DNA of 64,000 nt from Bretschneidera sinensis. Lineage: Eukaryota > Streptophyta > Magnoliopsida > Brassicales > Akaniaceae. A model generated the notes under the pieces. That model saw only the letters and a program-made list of their open reading frames with translations, searched no databases and was not told where the DNA came from. The first letter of the stretch is position 1. Each line of letters begins with the position of its first letter. Positions 11,805 through 23,579 of the stretch are shown in pieces. The stretch lies in assembly GCA_023935145.1 (NCBI GenBank), contig CM043700.1:107448400-107512399 (forward strand), given 5' to 3'. A program made the translations under genes and the position numbers.

Positions 11805-12290
11805 GAAGATGACAATGATTTGAATGGTTATGATTGTGATTGTTCTTATGATGATTGTGATTGTGCTTATGATGATTATGGTCGTGTTTATAAAAATGAT
11901 TATTATTATTATGCTTCTAGAGATGCCTATGATGGTTGTGGTGAGCATGACCGTGCTTATGGATACGTTTATGGTTGTTATAACGAGCCAGTGATAGAAC
12001 AAAAACCTCATTATTGTTCAATAGTTGTCTATGAAGGTCTATGAAGATAAGTAAGTTGTTGAATGAATATAAAGATGCGTGCAAGCCTTTGGGTGTTGTG
12101 ACATTGGAAGGTGATCTAGAAATTGACAAATCAAAACCTAGTGACATTGAGACTTCAAATGACGATAAGAAAAGTTTGGAATATGAGCAAGTCTTGAGCC
12201 AAGATGAAGCCATCAAGGATGAAGATGTTCAAAGTGAGATTGCACCTATTGAGCAAGTTTCATGCAAGGTCATCTTAGTTGAATAATTCC
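11805..12290 (+). pseudogene. Asp/Tyr-rich and acidic frames of the non-autonomous element, copy A
   Basis: The frame at 11805-12044 encodes an Asp-, Tyr- and Cys-rich peptide with repeated DDYDCAY-like units, ending YGYVYGCYNE. Next comes 12041-12286, acidic, with DLEIDKSKPSDIETS and EAIKDEDVQSE. The same pair occurs in copy B at 52265-52790. I recognise no domain. It looks like the residual protein-coding part of the LARD-like element, not a host gene. Confidence 0.5.
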
Positions 12291-13343
12291 AACATGAGGA
12301 TGAATTGGTTGAGCAAGTTCTAGACAAATATGAAGGCGAAATTGATGACAAGATGAGTTTATGGTTGATGAAGCGTCCCAGCAGACATTCTCATTAACTT
12401 TTTTTGCACCTACTAAAGGCTTCGTCTTCAAAGAATTTCAAGACTATACTTTGCCTCTCCAAGCGTCCAAGGTCTTGATACTTCATTTTTCAACTCAAGG
12501 TCGAGTTCTTCCTAAGTGGTGGAGAACGATGGAGTTCATAAAAAACAACAGATTTAGGGTTTTTAATTTAGGTATTATGAATTACTTTGATTATGGGGGT
12601 ATTTATGTAATTTTGAAAATAGTTTCAGTATTCAGAATTTTAGGAATTAATATATTTAAGTTTAGTAGTTAGTTTTCTTATTTTAGTGGTTAGGTTTCTT
12701 ATTTAGAGTATTCCTTATTGGATTAGGAATAAGGTTTCTTAGATCTCTATATAAGAGACATCCTATGTTATTTTTACTTGGCTATTGCTATATAAACAAA
12801 CTATTATTGATATTTGCTTTCATCCCTGTGATTGGGTTTTTGCTTCTTCGCACACTGTGATTGGGTTTTTGCTCCTCTCTTATTGAGAAATTCTTGTGAT
12901 TTGGACTGTTCATCTTTATTTTCTTATTGTTTTTTTTCTCCTACTGTTCTACCTCAACAAACTTCTTAGGATGCTTTTGAAATCAGTTTCTTGCTTCAAG
13001 AACTTAGATAAACTTGTTGATACAAACGGATTTAACTCCATTTCTATGAATGGAGTGACCTATGGGACAAGTTTCATTTATTAGATAATGTTCTACATCA
13101 ATATTGGAAATATTGATCCTGGATGGAGTTATTTACATATGCTAATTCCATTTCTATGACAATTGACACAGTGGGCTATTATTTTAGTTATTGCTCTAGA
13201 TTGGGCAGGAGGTATAAGGATGGTTTGTCTACCTGATCTGCAATATTTACCTGTGGCTTTGTTGATTTAGGTATACTTTATTATCTTGAGGAAGCTTGAT
13301 CCCTTGTAGATGAGATCACCTCCAAATAGGTTTCCTCGCCCCC

Positions 13344-15467
13344 CGATGGGGTACACAAGGAAGAATAGTGTTAGGAGTTTTAATTTAATGTATGGGGACA
13401 AAGTTTGTAATCATGAAATATTATGAGTATTTTGGGTTTTAGGAATTATTATATTTTAGTAGCTAGTTTTCTTTTAGTATTTAATTTATTTATTTGAAGT
13501 ATTTCTTTTTGGAGTAGAGCTAGGGCTTAGAAAATCTCTATATAAGAGAGATCCTTATGTAATAAAATCTAGATTGTTAAAATTGAGTATTATTGAGTTT
13601 CTCTCAACCTCCAAGATAGCCTAGTTTCTCTTCCAATCCAGGGTAGTCTAGTTTTTATTTCTTTATCCCTTGTCCCACATTAGTTTAATCCAAGATAGCC
13701 TAAATTCCATCACACAAACCCTAAATCCAACAGATTCAACCACAACTTTATCCTCTTTAAAAAAATCACAAAAAGCAAACAAATCAGAACACAACAAAGT
13801 TCCCTGCCATCCGCCACCACGCGCCGCCGTTAAGCCTTGCCACAACCATAAGAACACACCATCTTGATGGGAAAGTTCTGATCTGCCCAACACCGAAAAT
13901 CATGCGTCGATTCTTTGCCAAAAAACGGCTGAAATCAACAAAACCCACCTTAACCACCATCGCCCCCGATCCCCTTCTCCGGTGGTTTTCCAGGTGTGTC
14001 ACTGCTACCCTTGAGATCACCTCCAGCAGGGGACCAAAAGCCTTGATGATCTGGCCCATGCACCACCAGAAGCCTCGTTAGAGTTGCACGACGTCCCCTT
14101 TAGATTTGTTGTTTACCGCTAGTTTTTAGCCACACATAGGCCACCATTGTGCCAGAAAGTTCAAATCCGACCGGTCCCTGAATTTCCTATGTCGATTTGC
14201 ACCAGACCAGACCGCACGAGCGCCACCGGTCCCGGGTCGATCCGAATCATCAGCTTGCCCGCGACCTGCCTACCTGACCCGAGCCATAAATCCAGGTGTA
14301 TTTAATATTTATCTTATACTTTAATTTCTAAATTTCTGTATTAGAAAAAAGAAGAAAAGAAGACGACAAAAAACAGAAGGAAAAAAAATTACAGTCACTC
14401 TTTTATGAGAAATGGGTTTCGACGACCTAAGCCGAACCCTTTGTGTTACCATTCATCATGTGTTCTACTCGGTCACAGATGATGTGTTGCATAAAGTTTT
14501 GATCAGTATGGGTTTGTGGAGCAAATTGTTATTTCTCAATCTTCTATTGATTTTCAAGCTTTTGTGCGACATCCGTTGGAGACAAGATGCTATTTGGGTT
14601 AAAACTAATTTGTCTGTTCGTTGTATTTATGATCATTGTTGGCAGCTGGAGATCGAATATTATGACGTGATTCCAACTTTCAACGTCGGTTACTCAAGTT
14701 GAACAACTTGTTAAACAGGACGCACAACTAATGGAAGCAATTGCCACCAAAACTTCTACCCATAAAGGTTCTTGTCAAGACGAGATCAAGTATGAAGTTG
14801 TTTCTCTGGTCCAAGAACACCTTTAAGAGCCAGAACAAGTCATAGATGAAGGGTTTGAATATCAAAATGTGGTTATGTATCTATTGAGCCACTTCAAAGT
14901 GAATACAAACAAGGCCAAAGCAAAGATGAGAACATGATGTGTGTGCTCGAGATTCCTTTCATTGATTTTGTCTTACCTCCACAACAAACATTCTTTACCA
15001 TTTTTTTTTTCATTTAGTAGAGACCCCAGTTTTGAAGAATGTGCTTTGTTTATCCAAGCATCACAAATCTTGCTGCTTCCTCACATCAAAACTCGAGGTC
15101 GAGTTTTTCCCAAGTGGTGGAGAATGATGGGGTACAAAAGGAAGAATAGAGTTAGGTGTTTTAGTTTAGGATATGGGGACAAAATTTATAATCATGAAAT
15201 ATTAACGGTATTTTGAGTTTTAGAAATTAATATATTTTAGTGGCTAGTTTCATTTTAGTATTTAATTTCTTTATTTAAAGTATTCTTTATTGGAGTAAGA
15301 CTAGGGCTTTTAAGATCTCTATACAAGAGAGATTCCTATGTTATTTTTAGTTATCTTATGAATTAATAAAAAAACATATTGTTGAAATTGAGTATTATTG
15401 AGTTTCTCTCAACCTCCAATCCCCAGGGTAGCCTGGTTTCTATTTATTTATTCCTTGTCCTGCATCA
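13344..15467 (+). mobile_element. Second non-autonomous LTR element of the same family
   Basis: The 5' LTR is 13344-13682 and the 3' LTR 15125-15467, clearly alike and related to the LTRs at 3096 and 12527 (TATATAAG in the 5' LTR; AAGTGGTGGAGAA before the 3' LTR). Flanks CCCCC and CCCTC could be the target duplication. The inside (about 1.4 kb) has a GC-rich leader like its relative, an RRM-like fragment and no pol gene. Confidence 0.75.
14412..14702 (+). pseudogene. RRM-like fragment resembling polypyrimidine-tract-binding protein, inside a retroelement
   Basis: One frame reads LCVTIHHVFYSVTDDVLHKV. After a one-base shift near 14494 the neighbouring frame reads YGFVEQIV and DFQAFV, and the first frame resumes with CIYDHCWQLEIEYYD. 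This order matches an RRM of plant PTB-type RNA-binding proteins, where I recall VTIHH, DVLHQVF, GFVEKIV, FQAL and IYDGCCQLDIQF. Two frameshifts make it non-functional as it stands. It lies between the LTRs of a non-autonomous element, suggesting an old gene capture. The identification is from memory only. Confidence 0.55.
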
Positions 15468-15858
15468 CCCTCCCCCCCCCCCCTCCCAAAAAAAAAAAAT
15501 TCCTATTTAAGTGTTGATGGCCAGATCATTTCCTTCGAGTGAATGGTAATGGTTCATGATGATTAGGAGTTATTGCATAATTTTTGGGAATATCTTGCAT
15601 TTGAGTCTTTATTAGCCCTCTGTTCCCCTTATTTACTGTATGGATCTTCCTCTTAGGTAATTAGATGGTTGTAATCCTATACGTTCAAAGCATACTATTG
15701 TCTTATTGGGTACTTTCTATGCCTTTGTAGAATTTTTGACTTGCAAGATATTTCTTTGTAGAATTTTCTTTGCTGGAATGGTTGCGTTTGATTTTGTTAC
15801 AGAGGTAGTATCCAGTAACTTCTGTCAAGTGTTTCTGACTTAAACTTTGCAATTGCAG

Positions 15859-17417
15859 GTAGTTAATGGGAAGAACCAAGGTTATGGGATTCCAGCTGAT
15901 ATATGGAGCCTTGGGTGCACTGTGTTGGAGATGCTAACCAGTCGGATTCCATACTCTGATCTAGAATGTGTATGTGCTGTTGTTATAGTGTATTCTTTCT
16001 GTTCTTTTCACATCTATCATTATGATGCTTCTTTGGGGTGTGCTTTTGGTCGGTTCAATTTAGTAGATTTTTTGATTTAACTGGACAATTTTGATTGTGT
16101 ATTTTGTCTGACCGAACTGATCGAATTTTGAGGGTTAACAAAATCTGACTAGACCTATTTTTATGGCTGCTTCAGTTATTAAATTTGGTTTTAGGCCAAA
16201 TCAAAATCCTACTGTAAGAAAAAAAGATTTATGTACATGCAAAAGAAAAGTGATCTAAAAACCGTAATTGTCTAGCTAGAAGAATTGTATGGTACTCCAA
16301 TTAGCTGAAGAGGAATATAAGAAGATAGACATGTAACTATGAAGATTCTGAGCATGAACAAAAAGAAAATCACATGAAGTTTACTGTATGGGTGGCTGTC
16401 TATGAAACTGCTTGAAAAAGCTTGGTGACCACGACTGCTTTCAATGAGTTTTGACAAAAGAGAGAGAAAGATTGCTTGAGGGAGAAAAGTGGAAGTAACA
16501 GCTTTTCTGACTGAGGAAAAATAATCTGGTTTTGCTGAGTTTATAGGAATGAAGTTCAGTTGTGAAGGAGAGGGCAAATTGCAAGGGTGATATGGTGCCT
16601 TTTGATGGATGGGGAGGAGTAGAAATATTAAGTGAGAGAGAGGAGACCGATAGACAACGGGATTATAATGGTCTAGAGAGGAGTGCGAGAGCAACGATTA
16701 AATCGAGGTGAAACAGGGAGGTACTCAGAATGAGCAGAGCTTCTCCCCCACCCTCCCCACACAACCGGACCATTCTTCTTTCCCCGTGTTTTTTTTTTTC
16801 TTTTATGAGTTCGGGTAGGGTATTTTTGGTTGAAGAGAGATGGTGAACGGTGGGGATGAGAGTGCATGGCTTTTTAAAACTGTAACTGAATATTCAAATT
16901 TTTTTCCCCCAAAACCGACTGAGTTAACAAACTAACCAATTTTCATTGGACTGGATTACCACATAACTCGGTTAATTTGGTTTTAACCAAATAATGCATA
17001 CCCCTAATGGTTCCACAATGGTTCATAGATCTGAAAACTTGGAATATGCTCATGCATGGGTTATAGGGTATGTTCTGGAACAAGTTCTTTCTGTGTGAAA
17101 TAGGGCATGTGCCTTTTTCTCTTTGCTTGTGGTGTTGTGCATTAGACCCTTGAAAATGTAAGTTATATCATTGTTGTGAGTGAATCTGATACCTACACTT
17201 ACAGCAGATGCAAGCATTGTATAAGATTGGAAAGGGAGTGCCGCCATCTGTTCCAGACTCTCTCTCACAAGATGCTCGGGATTTTATCATGCAATGCCTA
17301 CAAGTTAACCCGTATTATCGTCCCACTGCTTCTCAGCTGTTAGACCATTCTTTTGTGAAGAGACCACTGCCTACATCATCAGGCTCTGCATCTCCTCATC
17401 TTCGCAGACGGGGTTGA
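15859..17417 (+). CDS. MEKK1-like: MEKK1-like MAPKKK copy A: last two coding exons and stop
   Basis: Exon 15859-15969 (acceptor TTGCAG, donor GTATGT) encodes the C-lobe with GYGIPADIWSLGCTVLEML, kinase subdomain IX. Exon 17208-17417 (acceptor CAGCAG) encodes MQALYKIGKG, the VPDSLSQDARDFI segment, subdomain XI with the conserved arginine (YYRPTASQLLDHSFVKRPLP), a short Ser-rich tail and a stop at 17415-17417. Both exons are in phase zero and continue copy A from 2845. No defect is seen, so copy A may be functional provided its upstream exons are. The 1.24 kb intron between them carries a probable MITE. Confidence 0.92.
16035..17005. mobile_element. Probable hAT-like MITE in the last intron of MEKK copy A
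   Basis: The left end GGGGTGTGCTTTTGGTCGGTT and the reverse complement of the right end, GGGGTATGCATTATTTGGTT, resemble the widespread plant terminus GGGGTGTGCATTCGGT. The interior is AT-rich with no transposase frame. Candidate 8-bp flanks match only partly, so the class is tentative. Confidence 0.4.
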
Positions 17418-18310
17418 ACTTTTCTCTCAGCTTCAGCTTGAAAGATAACAAGGTAAACATTATCTTCAAATACCAGTATCTTCTCTAGTTCTGCCATTAG
17501 CTAGTGAACTTGTACTCACAGCTCCTTTATTTAGACAAACATCGTTATAGGACACAGGAACCTCTGGGCACCTGAAATGCTGTGTAATTATGGTCATAGT
17601 GATTCTATGTCTGTCATTCATGTGTAAAGAGGTCATATCCTTGTCATTCAGCATTGGATTTGTTATTATGGTTGTTAATTCCCATTCATTTTTTATAGAT
17701 TGCAATTGTAATGCCCATGTATTCACTGGACTGTCTTTTCTTTGCATCTCAGGTATTTTGCTCCTGAAACAGCTGTCCCTGATGTGTGCCTGATGAGAGT
17801 ATCTTTTTGTATCCTTAAGTTGGCTGGATCGTTTCGGGACCAAGCCAATAGATATGCTTGTGGAGATCACAGTCTGCCTGTTTGACATAATTTCATCTAT
17901 CATCAAGTACAACTGTTTGGGATCTAGCCGTTGATCTAGAACTTCATGACAGCTTGCGTATGGGCCCCTATTGGTGGGAATTCTGTGATCTGCAGAGCAA
18001 ACTGCTCATAAATTATTCTGTTGTTGTATGTCTGTCCTGGAAATTTAAACTCTATAGATGTAGTAATTGTTGTTGTTCAATATAGCTGAGTCTTTTCCTT
18101 TCTTCATTTTTTCCTCTTTTTTTTTTTATAGGTGAAAGATTGTAGGGCAAGGTTTGGGAGTAGTCATAAGAACCGAGAAGCAAAATCTGTTTGTGTATAT
18201 TTCTTTATTGAAACAAATGTGATAGTTGGTATTTGTACTCCCTGTGTCAAGTGAATTCAAGATGTTGCATTTTTATTTTTATTTTTAATTTGTGTCTGAA
18301 GAAATATAAA
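17418..18310 (+). other. Probable 3' UTR region of MEKK copy A
   Basis: After the stop, the sequence up to AACAAG at 17453 is followed by GTAAAC, and a CTCAG acceptor lies near 17753, so a 3'-UTR intron is plausible. T-rich stretches and TATAAATG near 18306 could serve polyadenylation. No coding region is seen. Confidence 0.4.
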
Positions 18311-18554
18311 TGTTCAATTATTTTGTAAATTGTTCTATGGTATAGAAGAATATCGTTTCTTTATTTTTTTTCTTTGAAATATTGGTCAAGAAAAGGTAAA
18401 AAGTAAGAGACACCAACTAAGTACGTATTTGGAGAGGGTAAAAGGTATATAAGGCCTGCTGAAACTGCCTGCTGCTGCTCTATTACCATCTTCAATACAC
18501 AGGCTTCTGGTTCGGATTCCGCCACTTATAAAGAGGATCTCTTGTACCTTTTCA

Positions 18555-19480
18555 AATGTTAGCGACTCTTATTTTCCAAAGAATTGCTTGCATTTTGACT
18601 GCTATCTTTTGTTTCCTTAACGGCCCATGGAACGAGACAGAAGGAGAGCTTCCTTAACGGCCCACAGTTCTTCCGCATTATTAGTAGCTTTGCCAAAGTT
18701 TTTAGAGAAGCCAGCCAAGCACCTGCTAGAATTGTCTCCAATAAGGCCACCAATCTAGCGATGCCAGGGTTTCCAGATGAAGTACCATCATGTTCAATTA
18801 GTGTCATTTGATGTGAGATAAGAATTTTTTCAGGTCTTGGTATTTGAGATGCACAAAGTATAGATAAAGATTGATATGGAAAGCCTGTTGATTGTGTTTT
18901 TTTAAATGAACATTGATTGGTTGCTTTTGAAAAAGAGCTTTATTCCGTGCAGTCCAAACTTTCCAAAGGAAAACTGAAGTATGATCGGCAAAATGACTAG
19001 GAAAATTATGAAGTAATCAGTGCATATCACGTGCTCAGCACATGTTATATATGTCTCCTAATAATCTTGAGTACATTAGCTTTTGATATCATACAAAAGG
19101 GGTGCTAAGATAGAGCCTACATTAACAGTTTGATCTTAAATAGATAATAAATTAGATAAAAGCTGAGCTGAATCAGTTTGTAAGATGATAGTCTAAAAGT
19201 CCTTTTGCCTTGGCCTAGGAACTGCCTTCAAAATTGCTAATGCTTCCACATGAAAAGCCGAGGGAGCATTAACTGATAAGGCTCTCCAACAGATACACCA
19301 ATCACCAATCAAAACAACAAAACCAATTCATGTCCAGGTGCGCTTCCAGGCAGCATCAGTTACGAGATAGCAGAAAGAAGCTTCATATTGCCGTTCCACC
19401 TGTCCAAGTTGGCACTCTATAGTTGACAATAGTGTCAGTTTAGATGTAGTAATGGAAAAGGGATCAACTCCCAGTGAAGG
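18555..19480 (-). pseudogene. RNase H-like (RVT_3) fragments, LINE- or retrogene-derived
   Basis: On the minus strand, 18559-18807 with its neighbouring frames reads DGTSSGNPGIAR, then GFSKNFGKATNNAEELWAV. This is the DGS.GNPG and N..AE pattern of plant RNase H-like domains found in LINEs and their derivatives. A second, more decayed piece near 19210-19470 reads TDAAWK, IGFVVL and FHVEALAILKA, another copy of the same fold. Stops and shifts are frequent. Both lie between the two MEKK copies. Confidence 0.5.
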
Positions 19481-19559
19481 TGGATTGCTCTATTCCTTGA
19501 TGAGTTATGTAAGAAACAGTGCCCAGTGCCAAGTGCCTGACACAGAGACTTCAGAGATC

Positions 19560-20150
19560 TTTAATTACATAGCTTCAACTATTTTTGAGTTTTTTCTTCA
19601 ATTGGAATGATCCAGTTTCAAATACAGTGGTAAAGTAATTAATAAGATTTCATTTAGACTATATATCAAGCAGTTAAAGTACACAAATTCCACATTTTAA
19701 TAGCACAGTACCCATAAAAAAAAAAGGCTAAAAATTGGAGTAACAAACAAAATTTTGATTATCTTCATTCCTTATTTATTTGTAGTACGATCTTTCTAAC
19801 TAATAGAGAGAAATAGAATAAGAAAAAAAAACTTGTGTTATTTAAAGACATCCGAAAGAATTAAAAAAAAATTGGCTAAATAAATAATTTTATTATTGAA
19901 GTTTGTCTCTTTTAATATTTTGATATTTAAAGTTTAAAAATGTACGATATTAAAATTAAATATTTAATTTAACAACTATCAATCCAAAAAAAAAACAGAA
20001 ATAAATAAGTCAACCTGATCAAAAACGTTAAAAAATTAATAAAAAAACAAAAAATATTAAAAGTAAATTTACTCCATTTTGAAGCCAGAAAAATTAAAAA
20101 TTAAAACAAGAAAAGGATAAAAATTTTCTCATCTACTTCTTTTCTTTCCT
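19560..20150. other. AT-rich spacer upstream of MEKK copy B
   Basis: Strongly A/T-rich, with homopolymer runs and no gene. Its right end (20130-20200) is pyrimidine-rich and could be the transcribed leader of copy B. Confidence 0.4.
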
Positions 20151-20229
20151 CTCACACGACACTGCCAGATCTGCCGAGTTGCAGCGCTACTCCGGTTCCA
20201 CCGCAGGCCACCGTGACCTCAGTTAGCCA

Positions 20230-20414
20230 ATGTCTGGGATGCCGGACTCGTGTTCTTTCATGACTTCCAATGACGATGACTCGTCAAGTACTAACACTGA
20301 GCAAATGTCGAATATTTCACCAAACTGTAGATTCAGACACACCATTACGGATTGGGAGAAGGGGGAGCTTTTGGGGCAGGGTTCATTCGGGTCCGTGTAT
20401 GAAGGAATTTCTGA
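20230..20414 (+). pseudogene. MEKK1-like: MEKK1-like copy B exon 1: short N-terminus and glycine-rich loop
   Basis: The ATG at 20230 opens MSGMPDSC, a Ser/Asp-rich stretch and then WEKGELLGQGSFGSVYEG, the intact ATP-binding glycine loop (residues 49-56). The donor GTAAGT at 20415 is ideal. An in-frame TAG lies at 20224-20226, so with this start the protein has only about 45 residues before the kinase domain. MEKK1 proteins normally have some hundreds of residues there. Either the N-terminal regulatory part is lost, or an upstream exon splices just before the ATG; I see no such exon. The next exon is 25 kb away at 45381. I call the gene a probable pseudogene because of defects in later exons. 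Confidence 0.8.
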
Positions 20415-20785
20415 GTAAGTCATTAAATGCTGCTTTATTTATGTTTTCGTGTTAGTTTCTATTGGACTAAAAACTATTAGAATTTTCTAGTTTCTAATTA
20501 GATCCTTTGAAGTTTTAACAGTAGACTTGTTCGTTTATCAACTAGTAGGACGAAGTTAATAACATTTTTGTTTTTTTCTCACCCCTCATCCACTCAGCCT
20601 CACATGTTATTGTGTAAAGTCGGTTTTCTTGAAAAAATTTCAACTCACTCAAGGAGTTTGGACATGATGGATGCCTCTCATTTTACTTTCTGCACCATCA
20701 TTCTTTCTTCTTTACAGGTGTTTATGAAATCATCATGTATAGAAACGGCAAGGATTCCAAATGTAAAGGAACATAATATGTAAAC

Positions 20786-20896
20786 TGTTAACTTGGGATT
20801 AGATTTATTAGAGTGAAAAGGCTATCAGATTTGTCTGGATCTGTGTATTTATATTAAACCGCATAAGTTAAAATTACAATAATACCCTTATAAACA
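20786..20896 (-). repeat. 3' LTR of copia element 1
   Basis: 111 bp, TGTTAACTTGGG at its left end. It pairs with 44302-44418, with obvious divergence. Confidence 0.85.
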
Positions 20897-21014
20897 CTCC
20901 TTTCAAGATGTCATGTACACCAAAATTGTTACAATTATATTTAACTCTAGGACCATTAAATGGTTTGGTAAACAAGTCTACTAACAAATCTACCAACTTC
21001 ACGTGATTGGTACT
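20897..21014 (-). pseudogene. Copia element 1 RNase H C-terminal tail
   Basis: The minus strand reads NHVKLVDLLVDLFTKPFNGPRV, the usual copia ending after RNase H (DLFTKPL). It is cut at 21014 by the Tat element and continues at 30482. Confidence 0.75.
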
Positions 21015-21831
21015 TGATATGGGAAAAATACCCACCCAATCACTCTGTGACACGTGGCATCTCTTGTCACGTAATTATGTATTTTCATGTGATTCGCAAA
21101 CGAAATGGGCAAATCAAGGCATATAGCGTATGGACGGAACACTAGATCTCAGCATTAGAGAAATGATGGCTTGTAAGGGTTTGCAAAATGATGAAGCTTT
21201 GTACACATGATTTCCTGACAATCTCGATTCCCTAAAAACCTTGGATAGACAAACAAAACATCGGTTATCCCAAAAGAAATCTGCACAAGAGACTTCGACA
21301 TAAAATATTCGCAAAACGTCTGTGAATAACCACTTAACGAACAAAATGGGCAAATCAAGGCACATAGCTTAGCGTTTAGGCAGAATACTAGATATATTGG
21401 CGTAAGAGAAATAATAACTCATAAAAACTTGCAAAATGGCAGAGCTTGGTACACATGATTGTCTAACAATCTCAACTCCCTAAGAACCTCGAGCAGCCAA
21501 CATCCAACGTCATACTGATTAGGTATCTCACTAAAGACTTTCTTGCTCGTTGGAGTCAAATCAAGACCATTTTCACTCTATAAATAGAAGCTCTCGCAAG
21601 CCTCAAGGTGACACAGAGATAACTGAGAAAAAAGAACACATTACTCTTTGGTACAAAGTCTTCTTCCTCTCTCATTTTCAAAGCCTTAGAACTAACTTAG
21701 GCATCGGAGAGTCCCCGGAGGTAAAAACCTAGTCTACCCTTCGACGACTTTTACAAGCCTTTCTCCTAATTTCATTGTGTGTAGGTCATTCAGCAGCCAC
21801 ATGTGTTCTTGACGCATATTTGACATCAATA
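21015..21831 (+). repeat. 5' LTR of Tat element 2
   Basis: Starts TGATATGGG and ends CATCAATA. TATAAATAG at 21579-21587 is a good TATA box. It contains an internal duplication of about 240 bp: the block GGGCAAATCAAGGCA ... GTACACATGAT recurs near 21107 and 21347. Confidence 0.9.
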
Positions 21832-22131
21832 GATTGGCATCATCCGTGGGAAACATACTTCTTATTATTGTGAAGTGTCAAGAACTCATCTGTTAAAATG
21901 CTGCATAAGAACTCCGCCAAAAACGCTATTGGACCTACCACTCGAAGTCAGAACCTCAACTCAGAACTCCCTGCTATCTCGGAACCCGACCCTTCCGAAC
22001 AAAATCATTGTGAATCGTTGGACGAACCAAGCAACCATGAACAGCCACCAAGGCCCAACCCTTGTACCTAAGAAAAACAAGAAACACCCCCTACGCCAGT
22101 TCCCGTTGCTCTAATGATTCAAGAATAGCTT

Positions 22132-23236
22132 ATGGAACTCAGTCAGTTCGTCACAAGCCTAGCCGCCAGACTCGATGAACAAGCTCGCCCTTCACCCTTT
22201 CCATACCAACAAATCTTTCGGCCAATGAGGCAACCTGGGCACGACAGGCCAACTCGCAGCCGTTTTGCCACGGAGTCGATGTCCTCACCCAGTTCGAAGT
22301 CCAAGGACCCTGCCACTTCCAAAAAGTACCTAGATTTAGACAAAAAATTGGAAGAAATGGATAGAAAAATAGTGGAGGCCTTCTTAGGAATGAGCACTAA
22401 TGTCTTAGACAGCCTAAGCTCTCAGGCCCCTCCTTTCACCCAAGAAATCCTTAATGTTCCCTTCTCTTGGCATTTCCGGATGCCGATCGTGGGAGCCTAC
22501 GACTGATCCACTAACCCCATGGATCACCTCCAGCTCTATAAAACAACCATGATGTCAACACCAGGTATTCACACCTCAAACCAGGAAGTATTAACTCCTT
22601 CAAGAAACTAAGTCGAGCCTTCGCAGCACATTTCCTCAACAGCATGGGACCCTGCAAAACTTTGGAAAGCCTCTTCAGCATCATTAAGCGTAGAGGAGAG
22701 AAGCTCGGGAATATATCTCAAGTTCAATACTACGGCATGGGAGATCCTAGACCTTGACTCGATCGTTTAGATCTTGGCGTTCAAGAACGGACTCAAATCT
22801 AGATCGTTCAATCACAAACCTCACTAGGTGTCCTCTCAAGGATATGAACGACATCCTTCCTCGAGTTGAAGAATACATGGTCGCCGAAGATGATTAGGCA
22901 TTTCAAAGGGAGAGAGAAGGAAGAATAGAGAAAAGGAAAGGAGATACCTGTGAGCCTAGAGATAACACACAAGGAAGCTCCACTAATAGGGCAACGCAAA
23001 GAGCCTATACATGTTCAAAGCATCACACCTCCCAATGCCTCCCGATCCAACATCCTTATGGGTGTCTAGACCCGTGACATCCTTCACTGGCCTCAAAAAG
23101 CACTCCACACCAGCGAGAACAAGGATCAACCAAGTGGTCTCAGTTTCACAAGGACCACGGACACGACACCGAAGAATGCCGCACCCTGAAGAATCAAATA
23201 GAGATCCTCATTCATAGAGGATATCTAAAAGAATAC
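22132..23236 (+). pseudogene. Tat element 2 gag
   Basis: The frame at 22132-22506 has a coiled, charged segment (LDLDKKLEEMDRKIVEAF) and then the FSWHFRMP motif that precedes the Gag core in Tat elements. The core follows in broken frames. At 23120-23220 the C-terminal motif reads FHKDHGHDTEECRTLKNQIE and then RGYLKEY. It corresponds to the Gag of element 1 and is equally disrupted. Confidence 0.7.
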
Positions 23237-23579
23237 ATCGGACATCACCCCTTCCGAGATAATGAGATATGCCCTCAGTGAAGCCTTGAGCACCCATACA
23301 GGCAAAATAAGAGACCAAACCATGAACGAAAGGACCGACAAAGCCCTGGGCAAAGCCCTAAGCCGGGTCTGAGGAAAAATCATCGAAATGACATGCCTCC
23401 ATGAGACAACCAAGGTAACACAACCACTATCACATGAACTATCAAGACGATCTATAGAGGACTGGCAGTTCGACGACATTCCTCACAAGCAAGGTAAACC
23501 TACGCCCAATCAATAACATTGGTCAGCGGACGACACAAGCGAGTCAAAACAGACTAGGTAAACTCTTTTACAGATAATG

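Larger units (their letters stand above)
1..12956 (+). repeat. Segmental tandem duplication, copy A
   Basis: The interval 1-4576 plus 11808-12956 matches 48970-53097 almost continuously: intron sequence, two MEKK exons and a non-autonomous LTR element. The homology probably starts left of the window. Copy A carries extra material absent from copy B: about 1.3 kb at 484-1806 and a 7.2 kb Tat element at 4582-11802. Copy B has its own 113-bp tandem duplication and longer microsatellites. The shared non-autonomous LTR element therefore predates the duplication, and the Tat element most likely entered afterwards. Confidence 0.85.
3096..12956 (+). mobile_element. Non-autonomous LTR retroelement (LARD-like), copy A, interrupted by a Tat element
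   Basis: The 5' LTR is 3096-3479 (TGATGGAG...GTCA) and the 3' LTR is 12527-12956 (start mutated to CGATGG, with TATATAAG at 12748-12755). Just inside the 5' LTR, TGCTATGAGAGCC resembles the initiator-Met primer-binding site TGGTATCAGAGCC. AAGTGGTGGAGAA before the 3' LTR serves as a polypurine tract. The inside has GC-rich leader sequence, an Asp/Tyr-rich frame and an acidic frame, but no protease, reverse transcriptase or integrase. The right flank is ACAAA; the left flank of the copy-B partner is ACAGA, a likely target-site duplication. About 7.2 kb of the span is the nested Tat element. Confidence 0.75.
2846..15858 (+). other. Intron of MEKK copy A, about 13 kb, filled with retroelements
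   Basis: The intron lies between the APE exon and the exon beginning VVNGK. It holds two related non-autonomous LTR elements (3096-12956 and 13344-15467), the first split by a Tat-type gypsy element. The leftover single-copy parts (2846-3095, 12957-13343, 15468-15858) contain no gene. A run of C followed by a run of A lies at 15472-15500. Confidence 0.8.

Noticed and set aside
16272..16694. 140-codon minus-strand frame in the last MEKK intron
   Set aside because: Lies inside a probable MITE within an intron; no domain and low-complexity composition.
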